From assembly GCA_937960435.1 (NCBI GenBank), contig CALGPN010000022.1:1-39568 (forward strand): a stretch of DNA of 39,568 bases. Direction: 5' to 3'. The position numbers and the translations under genes are program-made. Each line of letters starts with the position of its first letter. The first letter of the stretch is position 1. The notes under the pieces were generated by a model that ran no database searches, was not told the origin of the DNA, and saw only the letters and a program-made list of their open reading frames with translations. Shown piece by piece: positions 33,550 through 39,568 of the stretch. Origin of the DNA: an uncultured Desulfosoma sp. (GTDB lineage: Bacteria > Desulfobacterota > Syntrophobacteria > Syntrophobacterales > DSM-9756).

Positions 33550-36192
33550 TTATACGACATTTTTGAGCGCTTGTTGCTTGGAATCGTCAGTCCATGTGAG
33601 CCACTTGAGAATTTCGAGCCAAAAGGCGCCGGCAAGGGCGAGGGACATGGCCAAGGCCCATTCCTTTCCGGAAAGGGGCACGGTGCGGGTGATGGTCCGG
33701 ACAATAGGCGTCGTCGCCACGAGGACAAGCAGCAGGCCGACCCCTGCGCCCCAAATGTTGAGCACGCGATTCGAGAAAAGACCCTGCTTCATCAAAGGCA
33801 TCCGTCGAGAACGGGCGTTGAAAGCCATGCCCACGTGACCTGCCATCCACGTGATGAAGGCCATGGATTGGGCTCGGGCGAGGTCGCCGGTCTGGTACCA
33901 GGTCACGAGATAAGAGAGGCTCACGGCCGCGAACAAGCCGACGGCGGAAAGCACTATGGCGCCGATCATGCCGCGGTTCAAAAAGCGTTCCCGGCGGTCC
34001 CGAGGGGCCCGGCTCATGATGGCGCCTTCGGCTTTTTCTCCCAAAAACCCGGCGGAAGCCGCCAAATCCATGATCAACTCCATAAGGAGGATCTGTGCCA
34101 CCACGAAAGGGACCGGCACGCGTAAGAGTGTGGGCAAGAGCACCGAGGTGGTCAGGGCGACCTTGCAGGCCAGGTAGTAGCGCACCCCCTTGGTCAAATT
34201 GTCGAACAGGACGCGGCCTTCGTGGACGGCCTGGGGAATATTGGCGAAATTGTCATCCACGAGAACCATGTCCGCCGCCGCACGGGCGACATCCGTGCCG
34301 GTGGCGCCCATGGCGATGCCGATATCGGCCGATGAGAGCGCGGGGGCATCGTTGATGCCGTCGCCGGTCACGGCCACACAAGCGCCTTCCTTTTTCAGGT
34401 GCTGCACCAAGCGCAGCTTATGTTCGGGAGAGACCCGCGCATAGAGGCTGACTTTTCGCACGGTCTCCGGCCACTGTGCTTCGGCGAGACGGTCCAGCTC
34501 CTTTCCGGTCAACATGGGAGCGTTATCCTCGAAACCGACTTGCCGGGCCACGGCTCGCGCATTCAGCGGATGGTCCCCGGTGATGAGGATCGGACGGATG
34601 CCGGCCGCGCGGCACTGAGCGATGGCTTCGGCCGCTTCCGGCCGCAATGGATCGGCCAACACCGCAAGCCCGATGAAACTGAGCCCGTCTTCCGCGTCGT
34701 CGATTCCAAGAGGTCTGGTCGCCACGGTTTTTCTCGCGAACGCAAGGACGCGCATGCCTTGGGCCGCGAAACCCGCCGCGTGCTCAAGGATCTCTTCCAT
34801 GCCCTCGAGGGTCAGCGTTTCGGTTTGCCCATCGGAAACCTGAAAACGGCATCGCTCCAGCACAGCCTCGGGAGCCCCTTTGACCCATACCCCGAAGCCA
34901 TCCTTTTCTCGGGTCGTCACGGACATGCATTTGCGGGCGCTGTCAAAACTGTATTCGTCCAGGAGCGGGTGGTCGGCCCGGATCCCCTTCAGGTCGATGC
35001 CATCCTGCACAGCCGCCCGAAGCAACCCGATGTCCAGGGGATCTCCGAAGGATGAGGACTCGTCCCACGAGGCGTCGCTGCAGAGGATTGCCGCGCGCAC
35101 GACATCCTCCTTGCGCGTCGCAGGCCAAATTTCCCGCAGAGTCAGGCGGTTTTGGGTGAGGGTTCCGGTCTTGTCCGTCGCCACCACGGAAAGGGCGCCG
35201 AGCATTTCCACCGTCCTTTGCCTGCGGGCGATGGTTTTTTGTCTGGAAAGCCGATAGGACCCGAACGCGAGAATGACCGCGATGATCACGGGCAGTTCCT
35301 CGGGGACGCTCGCAAAAAACAAAGCCAAGCCCGTCAGGAACATGTCAAACGGCTTTTGTCGGGCCAGCAGCCACCCGCCCAAGGGAATGAGAACGCTCGT
35401 GACCAGCGCCACCCAGACCATCCAGCCGGCCATCTGAGCGAGGGCTTCCTGGATTTGAGTGCGCGGCTCAGCCTCCATTCCGGTCAATTCCGCCACACGG
35501 CCCAATTCGGAGTCACGGCCGGTGGCGACCACCACCGCCAAGCCGCGACCGCGCAAAACCGTGGTTCCGGCAAAGACCATATTGACCCTTTCGGCCAAAA
35601 GGGCGTCAGCGGACAAAATCTTTTCTGCGTCCTTGTCGCTGCCCACGGCCTCTCCCGTAAGCGCCGATTCATCCACCAAGAGGCTGTAACTTTCGATAAT
35701 CCTCCCATCGGCCGCTACCCTACGCCCTGCCTCGAGAACGAGGATGTCTCCGGGCACGACCTCCTCCACCGGGATCTCCTGGGTGCGGCCATTTCTGCGA
35801 ACAACGGCAAACGGCTCGGCAAGACGGCGCAGCGCGGCAATGGCTTTTTCCGAACGGCGCTCGTTGACGATTTCAATGGTCGCGATGACCAAAACCACGC
35901 CAAAAACAATACAGGCGTCCACCACGTTCCCGACCAAGAGGTAAAGAATGCCGACACCCAAGAGCATGAGCAACATGGGTGCCCGGATATGATCAAAGTA
36001 CATCCGCCAAAGCGGCGTTCCTTTCTCTTCCCGGGGGCGATTTGGCCCGTACGCCTCGAACCTGGTTCGTGCTTGGTGATCGTTCAAACCATCCGTTGGT
36101 GATGTTTCCAACATTTCCAGGGCCTGCGCGGCGGACATCTGGTGCCATGCAGGGCGGGTTTTCATCCGAGAAGGATCAAGATCGTTTTTCAT
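33550..36192 (-). CDS. P-type cation-transporting ATPase
   Basis: 880 residues with the N-terminal cation-ATPase domain (MSAAQALEMLETSPTDGL), the actuator motif reading TGEA where TGES is usual, the membrane motif PEELPVI in helix M4, the phosphorylation motif DKTGTLTQN, the KGAPEAVLERC nucleotide-binding stretch, and the hinge TGDGINDAPAL. Helices at both ends give a P2-type layout; no heavy-metal CPC motif is present, so it is not a P1B metal exporter. The ion is unknown (Ca2+, Mg2+ and H+ are all possible). Ribosome site GCGAGGAGAGG before the ATG. Confidence 0.93.
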   Translation of the reverse strand: MKNDLDPSRMKTRPAWHQMSAAQALEMLETSPTDGLNDHQARTRFEAYGPNRPREEKGTPLWRMYFDHIRAPMLLMLLGVGILYLLVGNVVDACIVFGVVLVIATIEIVNERRSEKAIAALRRLAEPFAVVRRNGRTQEIPVEEVVPGDILVLEAGRRVAADGRIIESYSLLVDESALTGEAVGSDKDAEKILSADALLAERVNMVFAGTTVLRGRGLAVVVATGRDSELGRVAELTGMEAEPRTQIQEALAQMAGWMVWVALVTSVLIPLGGWLLARQKPFDMFLTGLALFFASVPEELPVIIAVILAFGSYRLSRQKTIARRQRTVEMLGALSVVATDKTGTLTQNRLTLREIWPATRKEDVVRAAILCSDASWDESSSFGDPLDIGLLRAAVQDGIDLKGIRADHPLLDEYSFDSARKCMSVTTREKDGFGVWVKGAPEAVLERCRFQVSDGQTETLTLEGMEEILEHAAGFAAQGMRVLAFARKTVATRPLGIDDAEDGLSFIGLAVLADPLRPEAAEAIAQCRAAGIRPILITGDHPLNARAVARQVGFEDNAPMLTGKELDRLAEAQWPETVRKVSLYARVSPEHKLRLVQHLKKEGACVAVTGDGINDAPALSSADIGIAMGATGTDVARAAADMVLVDDNFANIPQAVHEGRVLFDNLTKGVRYYLACKVALTTSVLLPTLLRVPVPFVVAQILLMELIMDLAASAGFLGEKAEGAIMSRAPRDRRERFLNRGMIGAIVLSAVGLFAAVSLSYLVTWYQTGDLARAQSMAFITWMAGHVGMAFNARSRRMPLMKQGLFSNRVLNIWGAGVGLLLVLVATTPIVRTITRTVPLSGKEWALAMSLALAGAFWLEILKWLTWTDDSKQQALKNVV

Positions 36193-36984
36193 GAGCCTCT
36201 CCTCGCCCTCTATTTCGGTTCGTGAATTTCACCCGGCCGCGAAGGCGGCTTTCCCAAGTCCATGGCTTTTCGCTTCCAACGCCGCATCATTTGAATGGAA
36301 AGCGATTGTCTTTCGGGCGATTTCATTCGGGAAATCGGCCCATTTGGGGCAAACCTTCCAAAGGTGTTCTGAGCACCCCGCCCCGAAACCCAGAAAAGCT
36401 TGTCTTGCTGAAACCCATCCCGGACCGTCGTTTTCAAGAAATGATTGCCCATGCCGAAAGAGGCGATCCCCGGCACATGAAGACGGCGGACATGAGGGTC
36501 TTTTTCCGGCATGATAAAAACCCGCTTTTGCGTTGCAACGGCCCCACGCCTACGCCGTAGGGCCTTCTCCTCTGGGCGTTCCCGAGAAAACATTGTCAAG
36601 GCCCCCCGTCGTCATCTTACAGTCGCTATACTTGTACTGTAACTGTGGTTACAACTCAAGAAAATTTTCTTTGGGCTCCTTCTTTTTCCCGGTGCCCGCG
36701 ATCCCCGGAAGGGAGATTTCAACAAATGCGGCGTGCACCTCAAGACCAGGCCTTTACCCTCCGCCGGAAAGAGGTTTCGCGCGAGGCGAAGGCGTCGTCG
36801 GAAAGAGCGGCCAAACGGCTCAGCTCCCGTTTACGATCCTCGTCGCCCTTGAATATCGGCCCCGTCTTTACGGCATATCGGCCTGATCCCGAACGGTCGA
36901 AAATTTTCCTATTTGCGGCGGCAAACTGATTGAGGCAAAAACCGGAAAGGCAAGGGGTTCTTAAGTCTCAGCTGATAGGTCAGA
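36193..36984. other. 790-bp gap upstream of the P-type ATPase
   Basis: Several 90-130-codon ORFs on both strands have no recognisable motif. One minus-strand frame (36210-36599) ends 17 bp before the ATPase ATG and could in principle encode a basic protein, but codon usage does not support it. The gap holds a palindrome-rich site around 36617-36660. Confidence 0.4.
36617..36660 (-). promoter_or_regulatory. Promoter-like site nested in two inverted repeats
   Basis: On the minus strand TTGTAA (36649-36654), an 18-bp spacer and TATAGC (36625-36630) read toward the ATPase. TTACAGT-N12-ACTGTAA (36617-36642) brackets the -10 box, and CTTG-N4-GTAAC-N4-GTTAC-N4-CAAG (36631-36660) covers the spacer and -35. 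This is typical of a regulated promoter. The ATPase ATG is about 430 bp away. Confidence 0.4.
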
Positions 36985-37648
36985 CCCTCGGAAAGGCTTT
37001 TGGAAGCTTTGCTGCTCCAGGTGATTGACACCGTTCGAAGCGAACGGTCTCTCATAGAACATCTCGACTTTCGTTTTCTTTTTCGCTGGTTCGTCGGTCT
37101 TTCTCTGGATGAGCCGGTGTGGGACCATTCCACCTTTTCCAAAAACCGGGACCGAATGATCCATGCCGGGTTTCGTTTCTGCACACTGTCTTGGAAGATG
37201 CCCGATCCCAGGGAATTCTCTCCGAAGAGCATTTTTCCGTGGATGGGACGCTTCTGGAATCGTGGGCCTCGCTCAAAAGCTTTCGTCCCAAAGGCGAGCC
37301 GCCGAAGGATCCTTCCGGTGGAGGGAGAAATCCGCAGGTGGATTACCACGGGCAAAAGCGCTCCAATCCAACCCATGCTTCGACGACGGATCCTGATGCC
37401 CGGCTCGCCCGCAAGGGAAAAGGCAAGGAGGCCAAACTCTTCACCGCCGGACACCTTCTTACGGAAAACAGGAATGGAGTGGTCGCGGGTGCGCACGTGA
37501 ACCCTGTGACGGGAACCAGCGCAAAGGCTCGGCCATCGATGGACGCACAACACGCCACGAAGGTTACGGCATCAGCCTTCGGAAACGCAAACGCATCGAG
37601 GAAGTCTTCGGGTGGATGAAAACCTTCGGCGTGAAAGCTCAAGTGTAA
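36985..37648 (+). pseudogene. IS5-family transposase remnant, frameshifted and internally deleted
   Basis: Three pieces in three frames. From 36985: PSERLLEALLLQVIDTVRSE, then FRWFVGLSLDEPVWDHSTF. After a frameshift near 37165-37180: FLHTVLEDARSQGIL, VDGTLLESWASLKSF (first catalytic Asp), GKGKEAKLFTAGHLL. From about 37517: GSAIDGRTTRHEGYGISL, KRKRIEEVFGWMKTFG (catalytic Glu), stop at 37648. The part with the second catalytic Asp is gone, as are the N-terminus and C-terminal end. A TAG in frame at 36976 blocks the 5' side. No terminal inverted repeats could be assigned. Confidence 0.88.
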
Positions 37649-37668
37649 AGTCATTTTTTCGACAAATT

Positions 37669-38124
37669 TTAAAAAAGTCTGTTCGAAATCCAGGGGGGGA
37701 GGCACAACCCCCTATTTGAACATCCTGATAGGTCCTCATCGCAGAGACGCACCTTGTCGTTCTCGATGATCGCCCGGGCCGCGTGGTGGCAGTGGTGCAG
37801 CCGTTCGTTGGCCGGGACCCGCAGGCCCTTGGCCTTGTCCATGGAGTTTACGACCGCCGAACCAGAGAAGGCTTCGGCCGCGGATTCCACTCCCTCTGAC
37901 GTGTGTTTCCATATCCAGTCGTCCAGCTTCTGCTTCCAGCCGATGGAGTTGGTGATGTATTTCGGCCGCTTTTCCGGCCTCGGCTCTACGGTAGCCGCCT
38001 CGGCCTGGGTCTCGAGCGCCTCGAACTCCAGGTCCAAGGCGGCGCCTGCCTGTGCGTCGCACGCAGACAGGTCCGTTTCGAGGGGGAACGCCGGCCGTTC
38101 ACGGTCGGTTGCGAAGAGCTTCAT
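37669..38124 (-). pseudogene. Truncated D12-class adenine-specific DNA methyltransferase
   Basis: The intact start at 38124 has GGAG 6 nt upstream. Residues 55-130 match the beginning of D12-class adenine methylases: YITNSIGWKQKLDDWIW (cf. YIGSKxKL), EAFSGSAVVNSM (cf. the SAM-binding DxFxGSGxV), then HAARAIIENDKVRL, CDEDL. Homology ends near 37730. The last 19 or so residues are unrelated, and the catalytic DPPY region is missing. Substitutions in the SAM motifs support decay. The break faces the transposase remnant, which may have caused the truncation. Confidence 0.72.
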
Positions 38125-38522
<398 letters not shown>

Positions 38523-38858
38523 TTCCTCATTGGCCGACAGAAGAAAAACACAGAGACGGTCTACTGTTTTTTCGACGAGATTCAGGCCGTCCCCGGTTGG
38601 GAGCCCTTCGTGGACCGTTTGTTGCGCACGGAAAAATGCGAGGTGGATCTCACCGGTTCGTCGGCCCGGATGCTGTCTCAGGAGATCGCGACCCAGATGC
38701 GCTGCCCGGCTCTCTGATGGAAGATGTTTCCCTTTTCGTTCAGGGAATTTCTGGACTACAAGGGGATCGAGGATGAGCGGATCGATGCCGGCGGCGGGAC
38801 CATCGAAGTGGTCCCGGCATGGCGGTTCCTCCTCGAACTGCCGGAGGCTTCGGAATAG
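38523..38858 (+). pseudogene. AAA/DUF4143-type ATPase fragment with internal stop
   Basis: The frame reads TVYCFFDEIQAVPGWEPFVD (Walker B region), RLLRTEKCEVDLTGSSARML, EIATQMRCPAL, a TGA stop at 38715, then WKMFPFSFREFLDYKGIE. These are hallmarks of AAA_14 ATPases with a DUF4143 partner domain. The Walker A part upstream and everything after FLDYKGIE are missing; the frame continues into unrelated residues (EVVPAWRFLLELP) until TAG at 38856. Clearly a broken relic. Confidence 0.8.
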
Positions 38859-38974
38859 CTGCACGACATTTCCGCCCTATGCTGCCTGCTGTGAAACGAG
38901 ACGACTCGAAAACGGACCCGCTACCTGCTCGGCAGAGCAGGCAGGGAACGGGAGAATCCGGAAAGGACATTTTC

Positions 38975-39200
38975 GGAGAGCGTGCACAACCCCCAGGGTT
39001 GCACCCGGCCCCTGGACTGCGGGCTTCGAAACGGAGAATCAGGGTAAATCTGCGGGCCGGGCGCCTGGCTGTGCCGGTCACGGCGGACAGGTGAGAGGGC
39101 CGTGGACACGCCGGAAACGACGAGACCCCGAGGGGGTCAACCCACGGAGTCTTGCGTTAAACAAGAGCCGCTGAAGATCAGCGGATTAAATCCGGCTCCC
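38975..39200. other. Inverted-repeat-dense segment, candidate structured RNA or element end
   Basis: Nested complementary pairs in about 220 bp: GTGC/GCAC with AACCC/GGGTT near 38981-39004; CCCGGCCC (39004-39011) with GGGCCGGG (39054-39061); GCCG-GTCA-CGGC flanked by CTGT/ACAG near 39069-39090; GACCCC-GAG-GGGGTC (39123-39137); and at 39164-39197 GAGCC, GCTGA-AGA-TCAGC, GGAT-TAA-ATCC, GGCTC, which folds as a three-way junction. No protein frame here is convincing. It does not match tRNA, RNase P RNA or tmRNA signatures I can check by eye. The flanks to 39351 hold nothing recognised. Confidence 0.4.
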
Positions 39201-39351
39201 CGTGTGCAACCCTCTTCATAACTATTCTGATTCTCCGGCTGTTAACCGAATACCTTCAATATCAACTGGTTACCAAAGAGTAGGCCGTTCCCGGCGGACC
39301 GGAAGCGGCGTTGAATCGCATTTCCCCATCTCCGCCGGATGCCGAAACTCG

Positions 39352-39568
39352 TCACCGCGTCATCAGCGCAAACACACCCCAGCCCAGGTATTCACGGGTG
39401 TAAGTAGCGTAGCGCTCGGGTTCCGAGGTCAGTTGGGCTCGAACCTCTTTCGCCAACTCGTCGTCGGGATTGGCCTCAAGCCATCGGCGCATGGTGAGCC
39501 ATTTGGCCGCCTCGTATCTGTCCCAGCTATCTTCGTCAGCCAGAACCATTTCAACGACGTCATAACCA
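39352..39568 (-). CDS. SAM-dependent methyltransferase, C-terminal part
   Basis: The frame is open through the right edge (GYDVVEMVLADEDSWDRYEA...), so only the last 72 or so residues are seen. The pattern DEDSWDRYEAAKWLTMRRWL, ANPDDELAKEVR and YTREYLGWGVFALM fits the C-terminal extension of class I methyltransferases of unknown substrate, as I recall it. The SAM-binding motifs would lie outside the window. It ends just right of the decayed region, marking the return to ordinary sequence. Confidence 0.75.
   Translation of the reverse strand, partial: GYDVVEMVLADEDSWDRYEAAKWLTMRRWLEANPDDELAKEVRAQLTSEPERYATYTREYLGWGVFALMTR

Noticed and set aside
36210-36599. 129-codon minus-strand frame just upstream of the P-type ATPase
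   Set aside because: No motif, no clear codon bias, and an equally long frame lies opposite; treated as noncoding.
39164-39197. tRNA-like or group II intron domain V element
   Set aside because: The loop lacks the T before the anticodon position and there is no TTCRA T-loop. It starts GAGCCG and is 34 nt like domain V, but the inner part does not form the single bulged hairpin.

Overview
The window looks like the chromosome of a GC-rich, anaerobic Desulfobacterota (formerly deltaproteobacterial) bacterium, probably a sulfate reducer or relative near Syntrophobacteria. This is inferred from gene content: a complex I operon without an NADH-input module in view, an HdrD/DsrK-like plus NarI/DsrM-like membrane pair linked to TusA and DsrE2, a Tat-exported iron-type superoxide dismutase, and a periplasmic heme sensor. 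No rRNA, tRNA or CRISPR array was found.

Layout. (1) 1-8.3 kb, minus strand: a compact nuoABCDHIJK operon followed by Mrp-antiporter-like membrane subunits and an 85-residue membrane protein. It is driven by a clear sigma70-type promoter at 8263-8291 and runs off the left edge. (2) 8.4-15.9 kb: a B12-binding radical SAM protein; a plus-strand cluster (dtd, DUF1285, metallophosphoesterase, and a ParB-like protein fused to an Lrp/AsnC-type RAM domain); a heme-domain protein divergent from a secreted rhodanese across a symmetric promoter; a small zinc metallopeptidase; and a DUF362 protein. (3) 16-23.1 kb: carB, a Tim44-domain protein, a YbjQ-family protein, a thymidylate-synthase-like protein with altered active-site positions, and a FadL/OmpP1-type outer-membrane protein. 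(4) 23.4-26.9 kb: a sulfur-relay cluster of marR, dsrE2, tusA, a narI-like gene and an hdrD-like gene. Two identical 15-bp words in opposite orientation, one at the marR start and one before dsrE2, look like MarR operators. (5) 27-31.6 kb: a repeat-built coiled-coil protein, a sterol-desaturase-family enzyme, the Tat-SOD, and RmuC. (6) 32.2-36.2 kb: a YnfA-family protein, a ChrB N-terminal-type protein and a P-type cation ATPase. (7) 36.2-39.3 kb: a decayed accessory patch with a broken IS5-type transposase, a truncated D12-class adenine methylase, a broken AAA/DUF4143 ATPase, and a short stretch dense in inverted repeats that could be a structured RNA. The window closes with the C-terminus of a SAM-dependent methyltransferase.

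How the parts may work together. Complex I and the HdrD/NarI-like pair are both expected to connect to the menaquinone pool. TusA and DsrE2 carry persulfide sulfur, so cluster 4 may couple protein-bound sulfur to membrane redox under MarR control. This coupling is inference from gene neighbourhood and families. The right-hand 3 kb looks like an insertion hotspot that is losing genes.
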